Assembly (NCBI RefSeq): GCF_963678635.1
Contig: NC_087068.1
Location: 40,387,649 to 40,451,648 of the forward strand
Source of the DNA: Symsagittifera roscoffensis
Lineage: Eukaryota; Xenacoelomorpha; Acoela; Convolutidae
Length of the DNA: 64,000 nt
Direction: 5' to 3'
Shown here: in pieces, positions 20,605 through 32,300 of the stretch
Layout of the letters: every line of letters starts with the position of its first letter
Numbering within the stretch: the first letter of the stretch is position 1
Translations under genes and position numbers: made by a program
Notes under the pieces: model-generated
What the model was told of the DNA's origin: nothing
Seen by the model: the letters and a program-made list of their open reading frames with translations, nothing else
Databases searched by the model: none

Positions 20605-21305
20605 TTTCTCGAAACTAACCTTTCAAGCATGAGATGATGGTTTCAATGGACATAACGGGTAGTAGTGAGCTCACCAGGGTTTGCGGAAAGTCACAATTTT
20701 TCGCACTAAAATCTATCTATTGATTGTTTATTGTTAATTTAATTTTTCTGAAGAAATACTCATCCATCTAAAACTTTGGGTTGAACCTAAAGAACGTATT
20801 GTGAAAAACAAATATCCTTCGCATACGCGACTACGCCCAAACTACTTTGGCATGAAAAATTATGGCCCTCGAAATAGTTAAAAACTGAATTTTGTGACCG
20901 TTTCAGAGTTTTTGGGTTTCATTGAAACAACAGGTTAGAGAAAACTGAAAAACCGAACTTAATTAAGTGAATATGCCTATATTTTTTAGTTAAAAAAATT
21001 ACCCCCTTTAAATAACTCAGTTATTAATTTTGACCATTTTTTTGGAACTTTTTCGACTGTTTACAAAAACCACCGTGTCATTTCTCAGAGTAAGTGGTGA
21101 AGAGAAAAGCTTGGTTTTAGAAATTTTTTTAATTTTAGAGGCCATTTTAGCACCATTGTTGAATGTACATATGTTTTTGGACCCATCGTACACCTTATAT
21201 CTGAAACATACTTATAATTCGTCAACTGTAACATTCTCAGGTCTTCATTAATTTTTTTCTGATCATGGCAAACTTTTTCGTTTAAAAAAACAAGAACCAA
21301 TAATA

Positions 21306-21309
21306 ATAG
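21306..21309. repeat. Target-site duplication ATAG (left)
   Basis: The four bases ATAG sit just outside the 3' LTR and match 39099-39102 outside the 5' LTR. Four to five bp is the usual Ty3/gypsy size. Confidence 0.75.
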
Positions 21310-21720
21310 TGAGTTATGCCCTTTTGGTTAACTCATAGAGTAATTTCGGATAGGGTACACCGTCTGCTCGTCACGCTATCTTATTTTCGGCCGGATAGAT
21401 TCGTGCAACTTCTTAGTCTAATACCGATCCTAATTTTACTCTTATATCTACTGGTCTCAGGGTGTTTAACTAGTCTCTGCTAGGCTCAATAGATCTAGAG
21501 TTTACTGGCTTATTGCGATTGCTAAAGTTCTCTTGGAGAGGTAAATAATTTCTAAGTTAAATTCAAATCTCTCTGGTGCTGAAATTACAAAAAGTTTCAG
21601 CACTTACAAATAAGTGGTTTGTTAGTTAGATGGATCATGATTGGTTAATATTAAATATTTTATAGTGATAAAATATCCAATTTATAACCAATGATAAAAT
21701 ATAGTTTAGATCAGGTTCCA
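21310..21720 (-). repeat. 3' LTR of copy A
   Basis: It is 411 bp with TG...CA ends. Compared with the 5' LTR (406 bp), I count about ten substitutions and one 5-bp indel. It contains a hairpin region at 21576-21603 that is perfect in the 5' LTR but eroded here. The purine tract just inside the LTR is short (GGATGGG). Confidence 0.9.
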
Positions 21721-23346
21721 CCCATCCGGGGTTTACAGAGTTTTTTAGTTTTATCTTTCTTTCTGTAGTTGAAGGATGGATGATGATTGTTTGTATTTGG
21801 CGAACATCATTTTGTTATTCTTGTTCCTTGGAGAAGAGAGCTCCAGGAAGCTAGAGTCGTCGACATAGTTCCTCTTGGAGAAAAACGGTCCATGATGTTG
21901 GATTCATGGATATGAAGTAGTTATCTTGTCATTCGACAACAACTGTGATCCCCAATAAAATCAATCCGATTTCAAAATGGTTTGCTAAGTCAGGTTGTTT
22001 CGTCTTAGTTGAAAACTGTCTGTGTTCATTCTTGTCTGGGAATGGCGTGAAGATCGTGTTTGGAGGGATTGCCTTGTACTTTGGATCTCTACGTGCACTT
22101 GAGCAATGAAGTCCTTTTCTGCGAAGTCAAGTCGTACTTTAAATCCTTTAAGTCGTGGATGTGAGCGGCATGTAGATTGTGTTTAGCCATTCTGTAGATC
22201 GAGTGTGATGGGGTCATCTAGTCTTTGGATGTTCGTCTTTGTATTCGGTGTATGATCTATATACTGCATGTTATGATTTACATTTTTATAAAATTTAGTT
22301 AATTTAGTTTTTTAGTAATGATCTTAATTAGTTGTTTTCACAAAAGCGTTTTTATTTTAGTTCAGTTATTTTGAAGAGTTACTCATCCTTGAGTACCTCT
22401 TAGTAAAAATAAAGTGTGGTCACAAAGCGTGGGTGTAGCACAGTGGGTTAGGCCGGCTATAGAGCATGCTCAGGACGTCCTCTCTGGTGGGTTAGGCCAG
22501 GAGTGGGAGTATGATATCATGCTGTTTCTTTTAGGAGTCCTGCTTTGTGTTAACATTTTATATTGTAATTTTTCTCTCGTTTTTCTTGTGTTTCTTTGGT
22601 TGGCTCCTTTTTTCAAAAATCAAATTGTTTTTGGTTTGGGTTTGTCTTCCGAGTTTTTTGTGTCTTATTATTTCTTTCTTAGACTTGGTAATCGTCTTCA
22701 AAAGAATAAATTCGCCAGTTTTAAGCTGGTGTAATCCGGTTTGGGTACCGTGGGTTTTCTTTTCTTAGTCATGCTGTTAGTTTATGGTTTATGGTGTTTA
22801 GTAAACTGCGTTAATCAGCTTAGGTTAATATATAGTTCCTTTCCAACCGGGTTAAAGAAAATTTCGAAACATGTTATCGCTTGTATGAGTTATTGTTAGT
22901 GAAAACTCAAAACTGAAAATCATTATTTCAAACAATTCTTCGTGGGCAAGCTGTGCGATTGTAGATAGAATTCTTGTGAGAGTAAATGAAAAGATAGAAA
23001 AGGTTAGTACTGCTTACTGATTTCATAAATTTTACTGCTTAGAGTTTGAATTTTACTACTTTGGGGAATTTTAAAATTAAAAAATTTTCATCGTATTTGA
23101 ATTTTACTACTCTGAGTGAATAATTTATAGATTATTTTATCGCTTTTGTATGAATTTTACTGCTTCATTCAGTGCATAAAATTTAATGATTATTATAAAA
23201 TCAAGAGTTTTTATTTTTATTTGGTTTTTTCTTTCTTTTCTTCTTGTAGATGATTATGGTGTGAAGACTAAAAGAAACTGAACATCTATATAAAATGGTT
23301 AGTAGAGATTTAAATTAGTTATTTGTTATGTTTAATTTATATTTAA
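21721..23346. other. Non-coding 3' region of copy A
   Basis: This 1.6-kb stretch between ORF4 and the 3' LTR has no good minus-strand frame. It contains a tRNA-like A-box word TAGCACAGTGGG at 22436-22447 on the plus strand without a convincing B box. It also holds four copies of a TGAATTTTACTRCT-like word between 23026 and 23165. The plus-strand frames here are T-rich shadows. Confidence 0.5.
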
Positions 23347-24728
23347 CTAGTCATCGGGGAAGAAACCATGTAGGAAATTGTCGTGAATAAGATCTGATCT
23401 TGTTGGTAATTTAGCTAGTATGCGTATGACATTTTTAGTTTGCAGCATTGGCCAAAGCAATTGAAGTGCTTTTATGGTGTTTAGTTCTTCAGTGCCAACT
23501 GCGAATTCATGAGGTGTGTTTTGCACTAGATTGTATAGTTTATGATTGTATTTACTATTATGAATGAATTATAATATGGGAATTTCGATAGGTTGGATGA
23601 ATTCATGCGGGATGATGAAAGGTCGGGATTCTTCATCATTGAACGTTTTGGTGAGGGGACAGAATTTATACATCCGGGTAACTGGATCATAGCTGCGGAG
23701 GATGCCTTGAACGTTAGTATTTTTTATGCAATATGTGAAGATAAGAAAAAATGGTGATGTGTATTTAGAATTAATAAACTGAAATCGATGGTGAGGTTGT
23801 CGTGATAGTGTATGTAAATCAAAATGATTTTGAATAAAGCGAAAAAGTGTGCGTTTGTTTAGTTCGCAACATAATATCGTGGGAACAGTGCAAATCACGT
23901 TCTTTTGGTGAAAGAAAAAGAAAGGTTAGTGAAAACAGTTGAAATTTATCGTAAAATGTTTCATATGCCTGGATGTCTGCTAGTGCTTCCGAAATAATAT
24001 GATCATGCTTTTTATCGAAAATATTGAGAGTGAATATATAAGATGTTTTGATGAAAAATTTTTCCGTTACTTGTGGGCTAGCAAAACGGTTGTCATTTGG
24101 AAATTGGTCCTGACTTGGTCTAATGATATTATGGTCGTAGTATTCTATTGAGTAATCGTTAGCTCGGGGTGCTGTGAATGTTTTTAGTAGCTTCTCATAT
24201 CCGACATATGTTAATTGTCGGGGTGTGAGTGGCGTGGTTAGTCTGTATAAATTGTTTTTGGTTCTTTCAATATCGTGTGTGTTATTATGAAGTGGTAAAG
24301 AAAGAGGGTCAGTGAAATTATAATAAGCGGTCCAATTAAAATTCTCATCTACAAAATTTCGTGATTCTGTGTTAGTGTCAGATTGATTTAGGGTGTATTG
24401 TGGAAATAAAGGTAAAGGTTATTTGAAGATAATTTGCGGTGTTGGTGTGGTCTGGATGATTGATATATTCTCTGGCGGTTCCGGGTTTTGATGGAAATGT
24501 ATGATTAGTAAATTTTCGTTTAAAAGTTCTATAAGCTCGGTTAGTGCTAGTTGATGTTTCTGTTGACGTGGGTGATTGAGCTAGTGATGGTGTATAATCT
24601 GATAGTGGTGTAGGTGTTGGTGGATTTGATAGTGTTACTGTTGATGATAATCGGTGAATAGTGAGGGTGGGGGGTATTGCAACTGTTGTTGTAGGGTTAA
24701 AAATTATCAAGTTCTTCAGAAAGTGCAA
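23347..24728 (-). pseudogene. ORF4 of giant LTR element (copy A), unknown
   Basis: This is a coding region of about 460 codons near the 3' end. The N-terminal part (24378-24728) is rich in Thr, Ser and Pro, for example TPTPLSDYTPSLAQSPTSTE. The rest looks globular (NDNRFASPQVTEKFFIKTS, then ILRSYDPVTRMYKFCPLTK, then NTIKALQLLWPMLQTKNV). It ends at a TAG at 23347. Shifts occur near 24370 and 23890, and relative to copy B a 13-bp deletion breaks the frame near 24331. No known domain recognised. It could be a separate accessory gene or the distal part of the env-like gene. Confidence 0.5.
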
Positions 24729-25513
24729 GGTTATCTGGGGAGTTGTTGTTAGAACGTTTGGAATTAAATGGGGAATAGATTGGGGTTATTTGTGAAATAT
24801 GAGAAGGAGTGGAGGGAATGGAAATTGGTTATGGGATTGAATGGGATGAAAGGGGGGTTTCGAAAAATTTGAAGATGTGGTTTGGGTCTAGGTGGAAGGG
24901 GATGGTTCGGAGTCGGCGAATTCGTCGGGAGTTTCTACATCTGAATTATTGAATTGTGATACTGTGTGAAAAACTGAGATGTCTGAGTTAGCATCAGAAT
25001 TCAAGCCTGATGATGTATTAATTTATGGTGAATCTGGTGGCGAAAAGCGAAAAGAGGGATAACGGGAATTTGAGTTTGGAGGTTGGCCTGATGGGAATTT
25101 GAGCGGTGGAGGGATCCAATTTGTCTGCTCATCATGGGCTAAAAAAATGATTATTTTGAGATTGAAAAGTAGTGGGTTGTTCAATAATTTGTTCATATGT
25201 ATTATTATTTTGTTGGTGTTGTGTTACTATATGCTGGATGGGGCTATGTACTGTATTTGATCTAAAATTTCTTTTTTAGAGTTACAAAATTGAAAAAATT
25301 AATGGGTGAAATATCTTGTGGTCTATATTTTTCACCATTTAAATATATGTAGTCTTTGATATCTTTAAAGTATCCACTGTAGTCTTGTGTATAAATGTCT
25401 GAGAAACCTGCGGTTTCTGCAAATTATCTTAAATTTTGATCTATTGACTGTCGTTGAACAGTGTCCATTTGTAGTTCTAATGTGATGTTGTATATCCGAT
25501 TTAGAATAAATTA
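24729..25513 (-). other. Low-complexity open stretch between ORF4 and env-like ORF
   Basis: Minus-strand frames with few stops are rich in Ser, Thr, Gln and Pro, for example FHTVSQFNNSDVETPDE near 24970. The region may be the tail of the env-like protein or the start of ORF4. Stops near 24890 and 25190-25290 prevent a single reading. No motif. Confidence 0.3.
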
Positions 25514-27245
25514 CTATCGATTGTAAATCGATGTTGGGATTGCGAGTTGCATTAATGTAGGGTATGGTGTTAATAAATAGTATTTCTCTTCGTCAGGGTT
25601 TAATTGTACTACGTTGTGGCTGTTTTCTGAACCACATGGGACTGCGGTATCACGAAAATAGGCTCGTCTTGAAAGTGTGTCAACAAAATGTACTTTATTT
25701 TTATAAAAGATAGGGATTCTTTTATAGCATCTTTTATCTTCAAAAACATATAGTGGTGATACTTTTTTGGTACAAGTATAAAACCATAAAATGTTTCCTT
25801 CATAATCAAGAAAACTTGATCTATTTCCTGATAATAAATATCCTGCGTAGGGTATTTTTAAGACTGCTAATGCGAGTGATTGTAAAATTTGTGTTCTTTC
25901 TAATTCGCATAATTGGTGAAATGTTTTGAGGTCAGAAGGTGACATTTCTTGAAAAATTCTACTAATCGTGTAGTCTAATTTCATGTCTAAATGAATGTCA
26001 TAGTGTATTGCGCCAAAATAGGTACTACTCATTAAAGATAGTTCTTGTAAACGTGTGATTTTACTATCGTAAGTTTTCCACCAGGGTTACCTGCGTTTTT
26101 AATGAGGTTTACTGGGACGTATGATGTGCCTTCGTTAATAGAGTGACTTTTTGCGTAAGGGTCAAATTTTATTTTTCCTGTGGTCATGTCGAAACCTTTT
26201 TCGTATTCGACAAGTGTTTCAGAGTTTTGTGTTTTATAAAGTGGATTGCGATATTTACATGCAAATTCTGTTTCGTGATAGATTTGAAAACGTGTCAATT
26301 TATTTTCTATATCATGAATGTTTTTGAAATCAGTGCTTCGTTTGTGAGATGGGTTCACTTGTTCATATGGGATGGATTCAATAAAGTATTTTTCATGAAA
26401 TTTTATCATTCGAGCGTGTATTTTGCTACTTGAAATGTTGTACAAGTATCTTCGGGAAACCAAACAATTGTCGCCTGTGTCCTAGTTGTGGGATCACAAT
26501 AGCCTCGGTCATTTTTACATGGTAATCGTATTCCTTGATAAATAATGGTGTTATCTTTTAAATATCGTGTAAGTTGCATTTTTCAAGTTGTTTTTTCAAA
26601 TCAAAAAACATTATTTCTTGGTATCCTTAATTTTTTGTATCTGCTTTGCAATTTGATGGATTATTCATTCCAATTTGTGGTATCCAGTGTTTATCGTGAA
26701 TGTCGTATGTCTGTGTGCGCCATTAAATGGGTGTCGTTCGTCTAATTGGATATGTCATTGATATCTTTCATGTTCTGCTTGATGAAATGAATCGGCCAAA
26801 ACTTGAAAGTTTACCATTTTTCTATTTCACTTTTTATTTTTCGTTAAGTTTAACTTAAGTAATTAGTTTTTACAATCGTCGGGTTTTAACTTTAAAAATC
26901 TTTCTATATTACTCTGGTAGAAGGATTCGTGATCAAGTTGATTTTTATTTCCGTTAGAAACTGTGAACAATGTACTTTCTTTTCGAAAATGTTGCTGTGA
27001 AATTATAACCTGTAAGTGTTGTTGCTCGGGCTTTTGAATATAATGTTGCATTTGTGGTTTCTATAGCTTGTGGTTCTGATTCGCATTGTGTTACTTGGTT
27101 TATAGCATGTTTGTGTAAAATTTTTTGTATCATAATGTGTTACTAGTAGGTTCTGAGGTCTTGTGCGAGGAGATGGATTTGTATTTTGTTCGGAAAAAGT
27201 TAGAAAAAGGATTTGTTGAAAAGTGAATATCTTTAAAATATACAT
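25514..27245 (-). pseudogene. Env-like glycoprotein ORF (copy A), broken
   Basis: The reading starts at 27245 with a hydrophobic leader (MYILKIFTFQQILFLTFSEQ) that looks like a signal peptide. A segment with N-glycosylation sites (NAT, NFT) and Cys follows, then 26032-26463 and 25514-26032 with several Cys (YCDPTTRTQ upstream, FACKYRNPLY, WFYTCTKKV, KRCYKRIP, VPCGSEN). A secretory leader plus scattered Cys and glycosylation sites downstream of integrase is the expected layout of a retrovirus-like envelope. I could not place a fusion peptide or a clear transmembrane anchor, so the env call is inference. Shifts near 27120, 26860 and 26440 and a stop near 26032 break it. Confidence 0.5.
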
Positions 27246-27364
27246 GTGTATGATAATCCTGAAAATCGATTATGAAATGTGATATATCCAAATGGGTTTT
27301 TTTTTGTATCTGTTGTATTTATAAATTACTTCAGCTGTTATAAATGGGGGAGGTAGTGATTGAG

Positions 27365-28397
27365 CTAGGGGGAGGTAGTGATATTCGTTGGACTTAGGGG
27401 AAAAGGGTGTTGAACAATTTTATTTAGTTTGACTGTAATTTCAAATTTTAGTTGGAGACTATTTTGTTGAAGTATTTGATTATTATGTTGTCGAATATCT
27501 TCGTGGATATCCTGTCTATATTGTAATCTATTGAGTGCTCAACTATGGAGTCGGCTACTTTCTTGGTGTTGTCCAAATAGTGGAGGAGGTGCTACGAAAG
27601 AATTCCAATCTAATCGTGAAGGGATGTTTGTGGATGATTGTTCTCTGTATCGAGCGTCAAGATTAATTGGAAAATTTAAGGGGAAAAGTGTTGATGAAAT
27701 TTGACTTAAATATGGTGTCGATGGGAGTGAAAGTGTTTCTGATAGGGATCATAGTGTTGTATCAGAGGAAATATCTATTGGTTCGTTTACTAAATTTGGT
27801 TCACCTTGACTATATCAATGTGAAGTCCAATATGTTAAGCGTTCAGTAGATTCTGGGGGGTTAAAAGGGTTTTCACGGATTTGTTCTGATGTTGGGGTTG
27901 AAACTAGATAGTCTGATGGAATATTTGAAACACTACGTTGTGAAGTAAGTGTAGTAAAATCTGGCAATGTACTGCTAGAAAGTTCTGAGGTCGTTGGTGT
28001 TGGATATTGAGGTATGTTAAAATGAACTCTGGGTGTTTGAAAGTTTCTGTTCCGTCTTGGGTGTATAATTTGTCTATTTATTTCAAGTGTAATTTGATTT
28101 TGACTAATATGACTTACTCGATTTAAGTCTTGTTGTAAGGTGGGATATAAATTATATGTTGGTTCACTTAAAGGTGCTTGTCGATGGACTGGTTCTAATG
28201 GTTCTGATAAGCGTGCGTGTCGTTCTTCATAAGTGTATGGGTTATCTTGAAAAGAAATGCGTGTTGATGTTCGAGGATTTTGGGTGGTTGTTGGTGTTAC
28301 CGGACTTTCTTGGGAAAATGGTGGTAGGGGCTGTTTTGGTGGTCGTTGATTAGCAATTTTGAAAATGTGTTTGAGCGATTATTTTTTAGAATTTATG
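27365..28397 (-). pseudogene. Pro/Gln/Thr-rich ORF after pol (copy A)
   Basis: The minus strand is open without a stop from about 28397 to 27817 (roughly 190 codons), and after a shift it continues to 27365 interrupted only by two TGA codons. The product is hydrophilic and disordered-looking: QRPPKQPLPPFSQESPVTPT at the start, SHISQNQITLEINRQIIHPR in the middle, then QYRQDIHEDIRQHNNQILQQ, a coiled-coil-like segment near the end. No ATG lies at its 5' end, so it may be expressed by splicing. Unknown function. Confidence 0.5.
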
Positions 28398-28567
28398 TTT
28401 AATATAGTATTCTTCAATAAAAAGAATTAAAAGGATAGTTGCTAGGGCAAATGTGACTACTGCCTTTTTTATACAATTGCACATTGTCATGGTTAGGGAT
28501 GTCAAGAATGTGAGAAAAATAATGAATAAAAGAAAAATATCTTTTCGACTAAAATAGTTCGTATCAA

Positions 28568-28819
28568 TTAAATAGATTTTAAGTTATCGTACCTGTGAAT
28601 GCGGTCAAGGATTTGGGAAAGTTGTAGGTATATTTCAAATGGGGAATAGAAAATTAGAAAAAAATTGCAAAAAATTATCAAAAGGATTATTCGTGCTTCG
28701 AAAGTTTCAATAAAAATTATTAGCAAAAGTTTAAAAAGAATAGAAAATTTTATAAAAAGATTTATGAATATTTGTTTGAGAGTATCGACTGTTAAAGAAA
28801 GAATTAAGAAAAGATTCAT
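28568..28819 (-). CDS. Small hydrophobic ORF (copy A)
   Basis: This 83-codon frame encodes nearly only Leu, Ile, Phe and polar spacers, with two or three membrane-like stretches (for example FIKFSILFKLLLIIFIETF). It is identical in copy B except one residue. It could be a membrane protein or signal segment of the following ORF. It could also be a composition effect, as the stretch is very T-rich on this strand. Confidence 0.25.
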   Translation of the reverse strand: MNLFLILSLTVDTLKQIFINLFIKFSILFKLLLIIFIETFEARIILLIIFCNFFLIFYSPFEIYLQLSQILDRIHRYDNLKSI

Positions 28820-29386
28820 TGCGTCGAATAATTTTTTAAACTTTTGAGGCGATTTTCAAGTGTGGTCGGATTATTTATTGATTTTTTGACAAGTGTTTGA
28901 GTTTTGTCAAAAAGTGTTGGGGGCTTATTTTATGGTGCTGGGGAGGTCTTCTTAACCTTGTTTTTATTTGTCGGATAATTTAGAGTGTTTTTGAGATAAT
29001 TGTGCTTTAGGCCAATGATCATGGTCCTTTCTTACTTTTGAGGTCTAAGTAGGGGGGTTTTTGAGGTCTAAGTTGCGAAAATATTGTTAATCTTTGCATT
29101 ATTTGATAGGGGAGGGTTGTAATGTTGAAGTGGTGTTTATTTTAGTTGTCAAGTTATAGCAAGGTGCTTTTTTTTGACCTGGAGGTTATAAAGTTATAGT
29201 TATAGATATGCCTGGAGATTGATATCTGTCGGCTAATGAGTTTGTGTTAGATATTGAAGGTGACGAATTTGAGTAAATCATATTGGCTGAATTTGAACTA
29301 GAAATTTGAAAGTGTGCTTCAGCATGTTATTACGAAAAAATGAAATTTTAAAATGGTTAAAAAGGATATAATTTATGAATTTGAGA
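28820..29386. other. Spacer between pol and downstream ORFs
   Basis: No frame of note in about 570 bp. It could hold splice sites for the downstream ORFs. Confidence 0.35.
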
Positions 29387-32300
29387 TTATAGTTGTTGTT
29401 GAAATTCATTTTTCTTTAATATTATAGATTGCGGGATGAATGTTTTGTAATTTTTACGTGCTTGACTTCTGAGTCGTGATAATTCTCTATGTTCTGATTT
29501 TTCTTTTTGATCATGTGGCACAATTTTTTCTGTCATTTTTCTATTTTTTCCCTCTTTTTGAGTTAATTTTCGTTCTATGATTTTAGCTGTTTGAGGAGTT
29601 ACATTTTGTGCAATGATTTGCTTTTTGTTGCTTTTATCATTAGTTGTTTGATTTTGTTCTGTCTGTGTATTGTTTTGAACATTTTTTAAACCTGTGAAAG
29701 AATATAATTGAGTTATTTCGCGTAGTGCGTATTCTTTCGGGTAATAAGGTAATAAATTGTTACGATGTTGAACGATTTCTTTTTTAGTTGTATCAGTGAG
29801 TGTGTATGTTACTTCAGTAGATTTTTCGATTATTTGGTATGGTCCTTTTCGAAGTGGTTGTAACTTTTTAGAAATTCCTTTTTGTGTGTTAAAATTTGGT
29901 AATAAAACAAATGTTCCTATTTTTAAGTCTGTAGCTGGCATAAAACGTGAATTAATTTGGTTGTTTATGTTTTGCTTTTGTAACAATTTCTTTGTTACTT
30001 TTTGGTAGATTTCCTTATGTTTTTTATCTCTATTCAAGATCCATTCGGTGCGTGTACCGGAAGTTAATTTTAGAATTTGTGGATGATGAAAGTGATCTTC
30101 ATCATGTGTGTGTAATGGTAGATTATAACATATTGAATCTTCATTCGGTTGGCAATGACCTTGTGTGTTTTTATGAGCATTTGCTGTGAACATAATTGGT
30201 TTTCTTGGCTTTTGATTAAAAACCATTTCATATGGTGATATTCTTTAACTTGTTGTGATTTGTGAATTGTACGATAAGGGAAATAATTTTACGTCGGCTG
30301 ACCATTCGATGTGTCGTGTATCATTTCCATTAATGATACATCTAAGGTATTTTTGTAGTGAACGGTTCATGCCTTCAACTAATCCATTTGTCCAAGGTGC
30401 TTGAGATGTACGTGGTTTGTGTTTTTTGTTATATAAGTGACATAATGTGATGGTTTCATTATTTAAAAATTCTGCGCCATTATGTGTGACTAATATTTCG
30501 GGTAATCCGAATTTAGATATCCAATGTTCGTAGAGTGTCGTATATGCGTAATAAGCATTACAATGTGGTACAGGGTTGAGTCTTACATAGTGTGTAAATG
30601 CGTCAACAATGACCATAATGTAGAAATTTCCTCCAGAGGACGGGGGAAATTGGTCCTTTTGTGTCCAAAGAAATTCGATGATTAAAATATGGACTTTGTC
30701 CTTTAAAATCTTGTTTTTGTGCTGTCTGTTTTTGAATTGAATAAGGTTTATTTAATTGACATATTATACAATCGTTGCATAATACTTTAAACCAAATTGG
30801 GGCATTTGGAAAGCAGAAATTTTGTGTAAAATTTAAAAAAAAAAAATTCTGATCCTGAGTGTCCTTTGGTATTTTGTGTATGAGATATGTTGAATGCAAT
30901 CAACATCATACTTAAAGGGTGACAGGGGACTTTAGAATCAGTTAATTGGTATTCTAAAAGATCTGTGTTTTCATTTATAGTTGTATTGTTAAATTTTCTG
31001 AAATATCATAGGAGTGTTTTATTTCCTAAGATTGTAGTATCAACTTGTTCTGTCGGTGGTAAAGAAATATTTTCGACTTCTAATTTTGATAGTGGAATTG
31101 TATCGAGTGGGTCATGAAGATCAAAAACTTGGTTTCCTGTGTATTTTGGGTCCTGATAAATTTATTTTATCAGTTATATTTTCTTTTTCTATTTAAAGGA
31201 AAGGATCTTTTTTGTGTGGTTGTTGTTTTGTTTTCTTTTGTTGAGTATTGATCTTTATCCAATGTGGATATGGAATTGGTTTAAATGTGGATGTTCCTTG
31301 TAAATCAGCTTCATAGTGATTGTTTTGACAATCTAGATAAAGCGGGAAATGTTGTAGATTATTTATTTGTGATTGATCATTGTCTGTTTTTACTGCATAT
31401 TTGCATTCTAGTCGTGGTGATGTTTCGTCTTTTGCAAGATAAAATTTAATATTTTGCGGTATTTCAACTGTAGTTTTACGTGTAAGTAGTTCTGTGGTGT
31501 CTTTTACTTATTGTATCTGGTAATGCAAGATTTTTTCCTGCTGTCCAAACTATATGTAGGTTTGGGAATTTCATTAGAATTAATTGAAATCTATAATCTC
31601 TATGGTTTGGATTTGATTTCTGTGTATAAAGAAAAAAAATTGGTTTGTGATCTGTAAATAAAACTGTTGGATGTTTCGATCCAAGTATCAGAAATTCGTA
31701 TTCTGTAAGTGTAAATATTATAGCTGTACATTCTCTCATGAAGGCAGAGAGTCATAGTTCGGCTTGCGTAATTAAGCGGGAATTTGCTGATACGAGGTTC
31801 ATCTTATTTGATCCATTATGTGATTGTAATAACGCTGGGCCGATGCCAAAATTTGAAGCATCGCACATTGCGTAGAATGGTTGATTCGGATCTGGAATTG
31901 TGTTTGAAAATTGTTCTGTTAAAAGCTTTTTAATTTATTCAAACCGTGTTTGATGTTCGGTAGCCCATTCCAAATTATTTTGTTGTCGTAGAATGTTGTA
32001 GAAAGGTCTCAAGTATAGTTGCATTTTGTATACATACTTGCTTAAGAAATTCAACATTCCAAGGAACTCTTGGATTTTCTTTTTATTTGTAGGTGGTTGA
32101 AGTTTTTGAATTGCGTCCATGCTTGATTTTAATTGAGTTATAGTGTTTCTTTCAATAATGTGTCCAAGAAACTTTACGCGTGTTAGAAAAAAACGCGATT
32201 TATCCGGTGCTGCTTTCAAGTTTTCATTTTGGAGTTTTTGATGATATTGTTCTAAGACTCAGAACATTTCATCTTTAGTTTGTGACTGCATGAAAACATC

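Noticed and set aside
22430-22530. tRNA-derived SINE or tRNA gene
   Set aside because: An A-box-like TAGCACAGTGGG is present, but I find no B box and no cloverleaf, and it lies inside the LTR element's 3' region.
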